From the NCBI GenBank assembly GCA_022575985.1, contig JAKSXM010000263.1, positions 7,544,001 to 7,608,000 of the forward strand: a stretch of DNA of 64,000 bases, given 5' to 3'. The stretch's first letter is position 1; each line of letters begins with the position of its first letter. Shown piece after piece: positions 12,597 to 22,615 of the stretch. Under the pieces are notes generated by a model, which saw only the letters and a list, made by a program, of their open reading frames with translations, was not told the origin of the DNA and searched no databases. This stretch comes from Anagrus nilaparvatae. Lineage: Eukaryota; Arthropoda; Insecta; Hymenoptera; Mymaridae. The translations under genes were made by a program, and so were the position numbers.

Positions 12597-13110
12597 TTAA
12601 TTTACTATTTTGTGAGCCACAGAATTTTCAAAAACGCTAAATCTTTTTAATATTTTCATGTCACGAGACGAACCCACCTCAAACAAATTGGATTTAAAAT
12701 CACCTAGCGCAATGTGTTTTAGGCTCTTGGACTCATTATCCAAAAGTTCTACAATTTGTAAAAAATTTGTCACAGCTGTCTTTTTAAAGTTTGTTTCTCT
12801 TGTTTCGCAAAATCCCTGTTGCAGAGGAATTGAAAGACTACCCATTGAATCATTTTAAATCCCGTCGACTATTCGATTGACAAGTCACAATTTATAATTA
12901 TTGTTTGCCGCGCAGGTAACATAAGCACATTCCAAATTAGAACACAAACTGCTAGAAAAATTAAGCTTACATTCGGACGAGCATATTTTGGCGAACCTTT
13001 AGGCAGTTTTACAAGGTACTTCACGAAAGGGTGCCAAAGACTCAGATGCTAAGACTTTATACCTAAGCAAACGATTCCGAAGGATTTTCAAAATTTAGTG
13101 ATCCTTTAAC
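12597..13110 (-). pseudogene. Unidentified decayed coding-like sequence
   Basis: The minus-strand frame 12597-12845 (82 codons) has a protein-like composition. Upstream to about 13110 the same strand shows broken frames with a cysteine-containing stretch. I do not recognise a family. It may be a remnant of a transposon or captured gene. No promoter or splice structure can be assigned. Confidence 0.25.
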
Positions 13111-14374
13111 CCATTAACATCTAAGGTTACCAAAAGTTCAAAAAGTTCTAAACGCCTAATTTCACGTTTTCAAAAAATTTCATGATAGCAAGCATTACAA
13201 ATAGGCAAAAAAAATTAATCAATAATCGAAAAAATTACAAAATAATTCAAATCCAAAAAAAAAAGATACCAATTTATCAAAATTAATCATAGCAATCCCC
13301 AAAAAAAAAATTAATTCTAATTTTTTTTTTTGAAAAAAACTAAAGCAAAAAAATTAATCAATAACATTTACTTTTTTTTCAAATTATAATTCTTTAATTA
13401 GAATTAGCTTTAACAAAAAAGCAAAAAATAATTTCTTGGGTTTAAGAATACCGCAGTCAAATTTACAATATCTAAAGAAGGAAAAAAACAACAAAAATAA
13501 TTCTTTTGAAATTTTGCCATATTACAAAGTATAAAATGAACTTCTCATTGAAAGACAAAAAATGATTGTCTTGAACAACGAATTCAAGATTTTACTGTCA
13601 TAATTACTTCAAGCTTTAAATGTTTCAGTTTCTTTCTAAAAGGTAAACATAATTAATAATCATACCTATCAAAATATAAAAATTCATCAAATATAAAAAC
13701 TTTTGCTTCTAATTCTTAATATTATTTGCAAATTATATTATTTTCTACTGAAATATTTTTATTATTTCATTATAAATTAATGACTTTTTTATAGTTGATT
13801 GCAGATCGTCAAAATTAAGGCGTTTCTGTTTTCAAGTCTATAAAAATTAGAATCGTCAAAAAAGATAATAAATTGATGTGAAAAGTTCATTTTGGTGATT
13901 TTTATGCTATTCTGAATAATTAATAATTAATAATTCTTTGTGAAAAAAGTCTATAAAATATTTTTTTTTTTTTATTTTTTTTAAGCTATGAAATTTTACT
14001 TAGGTTTTTTTTTGCGTAGGAAGTGCAGAAATGCGTTACGCATACTGTTCAGCATCCGAAATGACAGTTATTTGGGACTCGACTTAGCTTGCCTTTACCC
14101 GCTAAAACTCCACTCCCTTCCTACCTTATGCGAGCCAATCCCGGGACCGTTTTCAAATTACTTCAGGACAGGTTCAAGGCCATTTAGTTCTATTCGTTAA
14201 CTCCATCTTTTGACTTGCATCCAATGACTCGCCAGTCTGGTTAAGGACTCCGTCATTCCATCTGATTAAAATTCCGTCTTTATGCGCTGTCATCTTCAAT
14301 AAAATAAATGTTAGCTAAAAAATATACGTCATTTCCCAGAATCGTCAAAAGAGAAGGTAATAAATAAATATATC
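13111..14374. other. No gene seen; includes an unclassified GC-richer block
   Basis: 13.1-13.98 kb is AT-rich with homopolymer runs. 13988-14320 is GC-richer and carries a 70-codon frame without recognisable similarity, probably untranslated retroelement sequence. It lies just outside the copia 3' LTR. Confidence 0.4.
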
Positions 14375-14448
14375 AATTTTACTTAGCTTAGGCCATATAA
14401 TTTCATCTCACAAAATTTATGGCCCAAAAATTATAATATATTTATTAG
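14375..14448 (-). repeat. GGCC-family repeat, left half split by the copia element
   Basis: Matches 58950-59010 and, in reverse complement, 55750-55810. The other half continues at 24197, on the far side of the copia insertion. Confidence 0.75.
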
Positions 14449-14652
14449 TGTAGGAAATCCAATAAAGGGAATTATGGGTGACTTCAATAATAACACTTTG
14501 ACTTATGTTTAACCTCTTATACTCTTTATTTCATATATATACGTCCACTCTTAATTAATGCTCTTACAAGACTGACACATGCCCGCGCCTAATCCACGAG
14601 TCCTTTCGGTGATTCACATTATACATATATTATACAGGGCCTCATGGACTAT

Positions 14653-14695
<43 letters not shown>

Positions 14696-14729
14696 TGTGT
14701 ATATTTATTTGACAAAGCTACTCTTAACA
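14449..14729 (-). repeat. Copia 3' LTR
   Basis: Begins TGTAGGAAATCC and ends CTCTTAACA on the plus strand. It contains a long (TA)n tract at about 14650-14692. It is nearly identical to 23922-24196 except for tract length and about five substitutions. Confidence 0.95.
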
Positions 14730-14741
14730 CTCCCTCCCTTT
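14730..14741 (-). promoter_or_regulatory. Copia polypurine tract
   Basis: Minus-strand AAAGGGAGGGAG directly abuts the 3' LTR, the expected position for priming plus-strand DNA synthesis. Confidence 0.85.
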
Positions 14742-15016
14742 GTTAAAATAAATTGTTACATAAATTATCTATCATATAATACTATATGCATGCAATTGAA
14801 AAAAAAAATATTTTAGGTTATCTGCAAATATTCTAAATGCCAAGATTAATTGCAATAGGAATTTAATTGGTTGGTGTAGGTAGAGTTTCTTTTGAGGTAT
14901 CGATGAAATCTGGGTCACCTTAGATTCATTCTGAAATCAAATAGAAAAAAAATATTAGTTTACTTAAATTTTCAATTCTTAGTAAATACATACGTATATA
15001 TATATATATATATATA

Positions 15017-15303
15017 TGTTACGGGTAGAGTCCGATCTCTGGATAGTCCTAGGTCTATCCGGATAAACCTAGGACTATCCAAGCGGAGTTGGATAAAGTC
15101 CGATTCTTGATTTTTTTCATCTTTTTTGTTCAACTTTATCCGGCATCGCTTGGATAGTCTTAGGATTATCCAAGAGGCTTGGATAAAGTCCAATTCGTAA
15201 AAAATGTGAACAAAAAAAAAATTATTTCACCATATTATTTTTTTATTTTATTTGTCATAATTTTATACTCAAATAATTTTTTGATTTAGTCAAATTAAAT
15301 AAT
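15017..15303 (+). repeat. Left terminal inverted repeat of the Ginger-like element
   Basis: 287 bp, almost identical to the reverse complement of 15967-16253. Contains palindromic subrepeats such as CCTAGG...CCGGATA...CCTAGG. The reading frame of the internal ORF stays open into its inner end. Confidence 0.9.
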
Positions 15304-15369
15304 TCTATAAAGCAACTTTATTTTGAAGAAACTCAATTTCAGAAAAATGAACTTCAAACTCTCCAGCCT

Positions 15370-15915
15370 ATGAACGTGACAACTGAAAATATTTTTAAAA
15401 ACTGTGTTAATAACATTTCATGCGAAATTTGTTCAAAAGAGTTTAGTATAAGGGATAATAGAAAAAGTGCGAAACGTGCGTTAGATAATCAAGCTTCAAA
15501 AATGATCAAAAGATCAAATTCTAAGTTTCCAAATTGCAAAGTTGGAGATACAGTAGGAGTGAGTATTCCTGATGTAGACAGAGGTCGCGGAGATTTTAGA
15601 AACATATTAATGGCAATAATAGAAATCAGCGATAACAGATTGTATAAATTAGCTAATTATCATGGAACAATAGAAGAAAAATTTTCGTGGAATCAATTTA
15701 TACCTACGAATGTAAACCACATAGATGTATCAAAAATATCCACTGAAAAGAAAAATTTACGCCAACTTGCAATAATGGTATCTAAATTTGGTGGTCAAGG
15801 CTTTCAAAGGTGTAACTACAAACAAGGTTGCAAAACTAATAAATGCAAGTGCAAATCAAATGGACTCAAATGCAACTCAAAATGTCACAGCAGTTTGTCT
15901 TGTATAAATAAATAA
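15370..15915 (+). CDS. C-terminal GPY/F-like and cysteine-rich part of a KRBA2/Ginger-type integrase
   Basis: 181 codons from ATG 15370 to a TAA at 15913. The order fits the C-terminal end of KRBA2-like integrase proteins: an N-terminal C-x2-C segment (SCEICSKEF), a basic linker, a central block with PDVDRGRGDFRN at about residues 73-84, SKFGGQGFQRC, and a terminal cysteine cluster (GCKTNKCKCKSNGLKCNSKC). The integrase D,D-35-E core is absent. The frame is open upstream of the ATG to a stop near 15273, inside the left TIR, suggesting an internal deletion that joined the TIR to the 3' part of a longer gene. It may bind DNA or ends but cannot catalyse integration alone. AATAAA-type signals follow the stop. 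Confidence 0.65.
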   Translation: MNVTTENIFKNCVNNISCEICSKEFSIRDNRKSAKRALDNQASKMIKRSNSKFPNCKVGDTVGVSIPDVDRGRGDFRNILMAIIEISDNRLYKLANYHGTIEEKFSWNQFIPTNVNHIDVSKISTEKKNLRQLAIMVSKFGGQGFQRCNYKQGCKTNKCKCKSNGLKCNSKCHSSLSCINK

Positions 15916-15966
15916 AAATAAATTTATATATTGTAGCTAAAATTTTGTATTTTGTATTTTTTTTTA

Positions 15967-16253
15967 TATTTAATTTGACTAAATCAAAAAATTATAAGAG
16001 TATAAAATTATGACAAATGAAATAAAAAAATAATATAGTGAAATAATTTTTTTTTTTTGTTCACATTTTTTACGAATCGGACTTTATCCAAGCCTCTTGG
16101 ATAATCCTAGGACTATCCAAGCGATGCCGGATAAAGTTGAACAAAAAAGATGAAAAAAATCAAGAATCGGACTTTATCCAACTCCGCTTGGATAGTCCTA
16201 GGTTTATCCGGATAGACCTAGGACTATCCAGAGATCGGACTCTACCCGTAACA
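15967..16253 (+). repeat. Right terminal inverted repeat of the Ginger-like element
   Basis: Inverted match of 15017-15303 with only a few substitutions and small length differences in the T run, so the insertion is fairly recent. Confidence 0.9.
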
Positions 16254-16308
16254 TATATATATATATGTATTTGTATATACATTTCATTTTATAGTCTCTG
16301 AATTACTC

Positions 16309-16707
16309 TTATTTCTCAGGTTTAAACTCTTTATTAGTAATCTTATTTCTTAGATAAGCATGTGCTTTCCGAGGTAAGTGTTTGGTCATAAGATCAGCTA
16401 AGTTTTCATCTGTCGGTATCCAAACCACTTTACCCTTTCCATTATCAACAAATTGTTTAATAAAATCCCCATGAGACTCTGCCATAGATTTTCTTTCTCC
16501 CGTTGTCTCTCTGTCTTTCAACTCTTTTTCTATATCTCGAATATTTAGATCAAAGTGCTTTAGTTTATGACTCCCATCCGTTTCAGTGCAATCTTTTGCT
16601 GACCGATTATCACACCATATAACTACTGGAAACAAGGTTTTCCCAATTATGTACCTTATGGCTTTATTTATAGATATTATCTCTCGGCTTGCGTCACTCA
16701 TAATCAA
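16309..16707 (-). CDS. Copia RNase H C-terminal segment
   Basis: 132 codons covering the C-terminal half of copia RNase H. Residues from the start read MSDASREI, then WCDNRSA and a final WIPTDENLADLMTKHLPR, which are standard copia blocks near the pol terminus. The start is only the first Met after a frame break: the segment belongs to the pol polyprotein whose reverse transcriptase frame ends at 16936, and the intervening 16708-16935 bases still resemble RNase H in shifted frames. RNase H would remove genomic RNA during reverse transcription. The Ginger-like element begins 55 bases after its stop. Confidence 0.85.
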   Translation of the reverse strand: MIMSDASREIISINKAIRYIIGKTLFPVVIWCDNRSAKDCTETDGSHKLKHFDLNIRDIEKELKDRETTGERKSMAESHGDFIKQFVDNGKGKVVWIPTDENLADLMTKHLPRKAHAYLRNKITNKEFKPEK

Positions 16708-16935
16708 ATATTCTGCTTCACAAGTGGATAATGATACATTAGGTTGCTTACGACTTCTCCAAGATATAACATCTCCAAATAACCTAATTATGTATCCTCC
16801 AGTAGATTCTGATTTTGGGCAATCTCTAAAACTAGAATCAGTTAGCGCTTCTAAATTTTCTGCGTTAGATTTAAATTTAACCCTATATTCGTAGTGCCTC
16901 TTAAATATCTAAAAATTCTTTTTACATCGTTCCAA

Positions 16936-18489
16936 TTATCTTCTGTTTACTTGCATTCTAGCCAAAAAGTTTACTGCATAAGCTATATCCGGTCTTGTGG
17001 CGTTAGCTAAATACATTAAACTCCCTATAGCCTCCCTGTATGGGTGCTTTTCAAATTCTTCATCTTTATTTGAATTCTCCGCGTTTTCTTTGAGCCTCTG
17101 GTTTTTATTTTTGACTTGTCGAGTTACCATGGGTGTATCTTTTTGTGCACACTCTTTGTTCAGATATCGCTCTATCACATTTTCAGCGTATGAAGCTTGA
17201 TGTATTAAAATACTTCTTTCTTTCCTGTTTCTTTCAATGGTCATACCTAAAAAGTTCTTGGGCTCTCCTAAGTCTTTCATCTTAAAAGCACCACACAAAT
17301 GGTTTTTTATTTGCTTCAATTTCTCTGAATCATTACTGGCTATCAGCATATCGTCAACGTACAATAAAATTAAAGCTAGTTTTCCATTATGTCTCCAGGT
17401 GAATAGACATGGATTATGTAAGTCATTTTGTAGTCCCAGCTTTTTTACTTCTTCTGAAAATCTTTTGTTCCATTTCTTTGGACTAATTTTTAATCCATAT
17501 AAGTCTTGTTTTAATTTACACACTTTAGAAGATTTAACGTTTTCTGAAACATCAAGCCCTTCTGGGATTTCTATGCATATCTCTTCGTGAAGCTCGCCAT
17601 TTAAGAAAGCTGTCTTTACATCCATTTGACACCATTCTAAATCTTCTTTATTGACTATAGAAATAGTGGCTCTGATCAAAGAAAGCTTAGAAACCGGTGC
17701 ATATGTTTCTTTTAGATCGTAAGAATTTATGTCCTTAAAGCCTCTAATGACTAGTCGAGCTTTATGTTGCATATTGTCGTCATTATTTCTTTTCTTTTTG
17801 AAGACCCATTTTGAATCAATTATACTAGGTCTCTTACCACTTGAGCTCTCTTTGGGCCTGTTCATTATTTCCCACACATTATTTTCTTTCATAGATTTTA
17901 ACTCTTCATTTATTGCTTTTACCCAAATTTCTCTGTCCTCTGAATTCATTACCTCTTGAAATGTAAAGGGAACTTTTTGTATAGAAGCTAATATAATCTG
18001 TCCCAACTCATCATTTTTTATTTTCAGTTCTTCTGCAGTTTTTATATACCGTGCAAAACTGGAATCTATAAGTTTTCTACTTTTGCTTCTTGTTGTAGGG
18101 CCATCATTCCCTTGATTTTCAGATATTTTCTCTTCATTCGTTTCTAAATTTTTCTTTTGTAAGTCGGATTCTGTTTTTCTAGGTCTACCCCTTTTTCTAG
18201 GTTCTAACTCGGTTTCTTTTGTTTTTTCCGTTATCATTTCTTGATCTTTCGATTCCTCATAAACTGTGAATGGACTTGAATTCTCAATATTTACATTTTG
18301 ATTTTTGTAAACATTTTTATATACCAATTTTTCCAAAAATCTCACATGCCTTGACTCTAAGAATTTGCTCGTGCTTGGATGCCATAAGACATATCCAGTG
18401 GATGTATTCCCTACTAAAACTGTTTTTATCGCTATTATTACTAAATTTTGTCTCAGTTTTTGGTAGCTTGACGTATGAAATACAACCAA
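16936..18489 (-). CDS. Copia reverse transcriptase
   Basis: 517 codons. The first 50 or so residues hold the post-integrase VLVGNTSTGYVLW block, then a charged linker, then the reverse transcriptase with MDVKTAFLNGEL and the catalytic YVDDMLIAS. The C-terminal part enters RNase H (RPDIAYAVNFLARM). It lacks a true start: it is an internal part of pol, out of frame with the integrase by two frameshifts between about 18600 and 18430, and ends by frameshift into the RNase H. Catalytic aspartates are intact. Confidence 0.95.
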   Translation of the reverse strand: MVVFHTSSYQKLRQNLVIIAIKTVLVGNTSTGYVLWHPSTSKFLESRHVRFLEKLVYKNVYKNQNVNIENSSPFTVYEESKDQEMITEKTKETELEPRKRGRPRKTESDLQKKNLETNEEKISENQGNDGPTTRSKSRKLIDSSFARYIKTAEELKIKNDELGQIILASIQKVPFTFQEVMNSEDREIWVKAINEELKSMKENNVWEIMNRPKESSSGKRPSIIDSKWVFKKKRNNDDNMQHKARLVIRGFKDINSYDLKETYAPVSKLSLIRATISIVNKEDLEWCQMDVKTAFLNGELHEEICIEIPEGLDVSENVKSSKVCKLKQDLYGLKISPKKWNKRFSEEVKKLGLQNDLHNPCLFTWRHNGKLALILLYVDDMLIASNDSEKLKQIKNHLCGAFKMKDLGEPKNFLGMTIERNRKERSILIHQASYAENVIERYLNKECAQKDTPMVTRQVKNKNQRLKENAENSNKDEEFEKHPYREAIGSLMYLANATRPDIAYAVNFLARMQVNRR

Positions 18490-18548
18490 ATCTTCTAATT
18501 TTGTCTAGATGGCATCTGGAATTTGGTGATATTCTTTGTAGTGGGACA

Positions 18549-19298
18549 TTATAATTGATCGAATTGCGAGGAGTAATATTGTAAGAACGAACAGCTGCTA
18601 CCTACAGCTAATTCCCACATACTCGAAGCTACCCCAGAATCACACATAAGTGATCTAACTTTGTTCTGAATCGTTCTGTTAAATCTTTCTGCTAAGCCAT
18701 TTTGTTGAGGAGTATATGGTGGACTAGGATCTAATTCAATTTTCTCCCTTTTCATAATCTCTAAAAAATTACCGCCTATATATTCGGTACCTCTATCTGT
18801 TCTAACATAGCAAATTTTTTCGTTAAAACCTAGAAGGTTTCTAACCGAAGTTATATATTTTTCGAATGCTACTCCTGATTCATCTTTGGATTTTATGCAG
18901 TAAGTTTTAGCATATCGCGAATAATAATCATCTACAAACGTAATAATGTATTTCTTTTGTCCTGGCCAAGAAATTGGCTTTATTGGACCCATCAAGTCGG
19001 AGTGTATTCTTTGAAGCGGCCTTTCGGCTCTCGATCTGCAATTTTTAAATGGGATGCTTACCATTTTTGACAATATGCAAACTTCGCAATCTTTAATCGA
19101 CTCTTCAAAAATAACTTTTTCTAAAATCTTTTCTTTCTTTTGTAGCATTTTAAGATAATTTAATGATGCATGGCCTAGTCTAACATGCCATAACATACCT
19201 TCACTTTGTTCCTTACCTATCTCTGAATTTTCCGGTGTATTTTCTAAATCTATGCCTTTTAAGCTATCTATCTCCTTCAAGTCATCAATATTAATCAT
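18549..19298 (-). CDS. Copia integrase
   Basis: 249 codons. It starts with an HHCC zinc-binding region (WHVRLGHASLNYL, then CEVCILSKM), followed by the catalytic core with the first Asp in HSDLMGP, the second in VRTDRGTEYIGG and the Glu in QQNGLAERFNR, all present. It is in the same frame as the gag-protease ORF and separated from it only by a TAG at 19326-19328. The C-terminal end is cut by a frameshift near 18600. It would integrate the cDNA with a 5-bp target duplication, as seen at the element's ends. Confidence 0.95.
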   Translation of the reverse strand: MINIDDLKEIDSLKGIDLENTPENSEIGKEQSEGMLWHVRLGHASLNYLKMLQKKEKILEKVIFEESIKDCEVCILSKMVSIPFKNCRSRAERPLQRIHSDLMGPIKPISWPGQKKYIITFVDDYYSRYAKTYCIKSKDESGVAFEKYITSVRNLLGFNEKICYVRTDRGTEYIGGNFLEIMKREKIELDPSPPYTPQQNGLAERFNRTIQNKVRSLMCDSGVASSMWELAVGSSCSFLQYYSSQFDQL

Positions 19299-19325
19299 TT
19301 TTTGTGATAATAGAATATCATCGGA

Positions 19326-21152
19326 CTATTCAGAATTTTCCTCTGTATTTTCATTGTTTTTATTCTTATCATTGAGTTCCGTACTCTTCTCTCTCCCAAT
19401 CGCAGAACCTCCCTCCAAACTTGATAAATGCAGATCATTATTATTTTTCTGCGATTGCTCTTGGAACTCATTATCTGTTGCAATAAATGCAGTGCAGCTA
19501 TAGTTGTCGCATTTTTTCACATTACAATTGTCTGCATCCGGAGTTTTTGCAACTTCAAACCTGACGACCCAGTTTGGTTTTTCATATTTGCCTTCAAAAA
19601 TTGTTTTATTATTTTTTTGGTCATAAACTCTGAAGATTTTATCATTAAGATGAATGGTGAAACCTGCATCTACTAATTTTCGTAGGGATAATAGGTTCTC
19701 TGAAATATCTTTTGCAGCTATAACATTTGTCAGTTTAATATTAGTTCCTTTTAATGATTTATTTTTAAGTAAGAGATTGCCTCTGCCATCTATTACTACA
19801 TCCGCAAATTCGTTCTTATTTATACTCTTAATAACCCCATTTTTAGAAATTTTAAAATTTGATAAAATAAAACTTTTATTTACAAAATGCTCTGTAGCGC
19901 CTGAATCTGCTATGAACTCTACATGAATTTTATTATTATTTGAATTTATATTGAACGTTTTCTTACCTACACTTTCTTCATATTCATTGCTGTGTTCATA
20001 ATGCGCATTTGAATCAACTTCGTCACCTTCCATGGTTCTTTTTGCACTTGCTTGTTTATTTGATCCCTGGATACCTCCTCTGCCTCTATAGTTGCCTCTG
20101 AACGTGCCTCTGCCTCTATTGCCTCTGTAGTATCCTGAGCCTCTACCCCGTGGCCCTTGATAACGTTTGAATCTTTTAGCTGGTGGTTCAGATGCATCTG
20201 AATCTCTATTTTCAATGCTTTTATCATAAGTTGGACAGTTGTATCCTTGATGTCTGGCGACTTTGTTGCATTTATAACAGAACCAAAGATTTTGATATCT
20301 TAAAGAGCATTCATTTTTCCAGTGCCCATATTGATTGCATCTGTGACATTTCGTATCATTTTCTGGTTTTCTAGTACTTGCTCTAGATGCTGTTGGACTG
20401 TTTGATTCTGACTTTTTTTCTTTAGAATCATCAAGAATTTGATACTGGTACATTGCTTGCCTTAATTGTTTCATACTTAATTCCTTGCCATAAAGCACAA
20501 AGGCAGCAGTGTCTGTTTTACAAACATCTGGCATGGCATCTTGGATACATTGTTTAAACACCGACCTTTTCTCTACATCTGGCATCTTACCAGTCTCTTC
20601 GAAAAGCTCATATTGTCTAACTATTTCGTCAAATTGATCGCAAAATGCGTGAACTCTTTCACCTTTTTCCATTTTTAATTGATGGAGCTTGGTTCTAACT
20701 ATGGTAGGAGTGCAACTTGCTTCAGCTTTTCGGCTTTGAGGAATTATTCTTAATATTTCGCATGGCTCTGTTTCATCTAAGACCTTTTTATGATATTGTT
20801 CATCAATGCGTGTTATAATTATATCTTTCACTTCGTTTTTCATTGCTGCAATTTCATCTTCTGGAAGATTGCTTGCTTTAATTTTTGTTTCATCAAGTAT
20901 ATCTAGCAATCCCTCACTCATTAGCTCAGTTTTCAAGCTGTCTGTCCAAACCTCGAAATTGAATTTTGATGTTAATTTATAGTTTCTTTGAATTTTTATT
21001 CGTTTTCTCAAATTTCTTAAATTCTGTAGTCCTTGAACATGCTTATTTTTGTTAGCCGAGGCTTCCATTTGCATTAATCTTGTTTTCTCATTTTCTAAAG
21101 CTCTTTGATGTGATGTGGCTAATTCTGTGATTGCCTCCTTCACCTGTACCAA
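19326..21152 (-). CDS. Copia gag-protease polyprotein
   Basis: 608 codons. Order: a helical N-terminal part, a capsid-like domain (about residues 55-260), a zinc knuckle CHRCNQYGHWKNEC near 275, a second Cys/His cluster, an arginine/glycine-rich RGG-type segment (about 330-375) likely to bind RNA, then a protease with FIADSGATEHF. The native start is probably ATG 21401: the 77-codon frame 21168-21401 is in phase and separated only by a TAA at 21168-21170. A TAG ends the frame before integrase. Confidence 0.93.
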   Translation of the reverse strand: MVQVKEAITELATSHQRALENEKTRLMQMEASANKNKHVQGLQNLRNLRKRIKIQRNYKLTSKFNFEVWTDSLKTELMSEGLLDILDETKIKASNLPEDEIAAMKNEVKDIIITRIDEQYHKKVLDETEPCEILRIIPQSRKAEASCTPTIVRTKLHQLKMEKGERVHAFCDQFDEIVRQYELFEETGKMPDVEKRSVFKQCIQDAMPDVCKTDTAAFVLYGKELSMKQLRQAMYQYQILDDSKEKKSESNSPTASRASTRKPENDTKCHRCNQYGHWKNECSLRYQNLWFCYKCNKVARHQGYNCPTYDKSIENRDSDASEPPAKRFKRYQGPRGRGSGYYRGNRGRGTFRGNYRGRGGIQGSNKQASAKRTMEGDEVDSNAHYEHSNEYEESVGKKTFNINSNNNKIHVEFIADSGATEHFVNKSFILSNFKISKNGVIKSINKNEFADVVIDGRGNLLLKNKSLKGTNIKLTNVIAAKDISENLLSLRKLVDAGFTIHLNDKIFRVYDQKNNKTIFEGKYEKPNWVVRFEVAKTPDADNCNVKKCDNYSCTAFIATDNEFQEQSQKNNNDLHLSSLEGGSAIGREKSTELNDKNKNNENTEENSE

Positions 21153-21167
21153 TGCGTCTATGTGGTT

Positions 21168-21401
21168 TTAAGACGTGTTACTCCACCTATCATAACCAAT
21201 AGAACTAATTAAGCTGCTCTTGTCATACTGTAACCTCATTTGGCTATTGACGTAGATATTATCAGATACATTTTGAGAAACTGAACCTCGTGATGTTGAT
21301 TCTTGTATACATAGGCTATCATTATACTCGTCTGCATCTTGTTTCTTTTTCAAAAATTCTAAATATTCTGCTTGGTTTCCATCCCAGTTTTCATTTTCCA
21401 T
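21168..21401 (-). pseudogene. N-terminal part of copia gag, cut off by an in-frame TAA
   Basis: 77 codons beginning MENENWDGNQAEYLEF, acidic and hydrophilic. It is in phase with the gag-protease frame, and downstream coding continues without loss of frame after the TAA. It is the likely true N-terminus of the polyprotein. Confidence 0.75.
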
Positions 21402-21735
21402 TTTTTTTTCTAGGATTAAGAAAGCTTATTTAGTATATAGCTTAGGATATTTTCTCTTATTATTAATTTCTTATTCCGAATATTTATAAACTTTCAAGTA
21501 CCTTACGCTTTTTAATATATTTTAAATCAACGCATTTTTAGCATCTTTATTCTATACCTCTATTACTCTTAGTCTAGCCCCTCACTCTGAGCCTTTTGCG
21601 CTTCATATATATATTTTATTTATACCTTTTTATATACATATGTCTCTAAATGAACCTCTTAGTAATGCCTCTTAATAAACCTCTTTATTAATACCTCTCA
21701 ATAAATCTCTTTATTAATACTTTGTAGTAAACTTC

Positions 21736-21768
<33 letters not shown>

Positions 21769-22615
21769 AATTCTATTTTAAGAGTTTTAAGAAAAATTTA
21801 TTACCCACAATTACTAAATTTACTTGCTATAAAAAAAATTATTATTATCTCAATACCAACAAAAATATCTCTTTGATTTTATTCTTCATTTTATCAATAT
21901 TAAAAAAAACGCGTTTTAGGTAAGTAACTCAGACCTATCTTCAAGGAAGTATAGACTGAGGAATTTGACTTTAAACAAATACTGCATAATTCAATATTTT
22001 AGTAAATCTTTTAATTTTAAATTAATAGTATGATTAAGGTTTCTTCTGAAATTCATTCATTTGATTTATGAGCTTTCAGCAATCATTGCTATCAAAATTA
22101 ATTTTTCTTAATTTGTAAAAAAAATTTTTAAAAACGATTTAAAAAAATATATTGAAAAAAATATTATAATTTAAAATATTGATTTTTAAATACGTATAAT
22201 TAAGTTTTCAGTTTTAATTTAAAATTTACATACCGGCATAATATATATTATTACGAACCGGTCGACTATATATATTCTCAGGTCAGCGCAAGACTCAGAG
22301 TGTAAAGATTAACTAGTAGAAGGGATACCGTGACACATATACACACAAAGTGCATATATATATCATGGAAACATATAAGCGTACTTGTACGAAGAGAGGG
22401 ATATTCATCTCTATGTATTTCTCTTCCTCTCAACAACTCTTAATATATGTAATCGCACGTGTGTATTTACAAACATCTGATAGTAACGTTATAGCCGGCC
22501 TTCCTTTAATACTGAGAATTGATCGTAAAATGAACTATTTTTATTGCTTTGTTGATCAAACTCGTTGGCTTTTTCGTTTATCCAAATAACTTTCTAATTA
22601 ATCATATGCCAACTC
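21402..22615. other. Copia 5' leader, untranslated
   Basis: Non-coding part between the gag start and the nested LTR element, with a poly(A) run of about 26 at 21741-21766 and a degenerate cctcttaataa-type repeat at about 21650-21740. Short frames here are not credible. Confidence 0.5.

Larger units (their letters stand above)
15017..16253 (+). mobile_element. Ginger/KRBA2-like DNA element with 287-bp terminal inverted repeats
   Basis: Both ends read TGTTACGGGTAGAGTCC facing inward, flanked by TATA on each side within a TA tract, compatible with a 4-bp target duplication. Ginger-type elements are known for TGT-starting ends and 4-bp duplications. The TIRs (15017-15303 and 15967-16253) contain four or more copies of a GGATAGTCCTAGG-like palindrome. 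Between them is one ORF that covers only the C-terminal part of an integrase-type protein. The element interrupts the copia 3' region between the RNase H stop and the polypurine tract. Confidence 0.8.

Noticed and set aside
14972..15193. 73-codon minus-strand ORF
   Set aside because: Runs from a TA microsatellite into the palindromic TIR of the Ginger-like element; no independent support.
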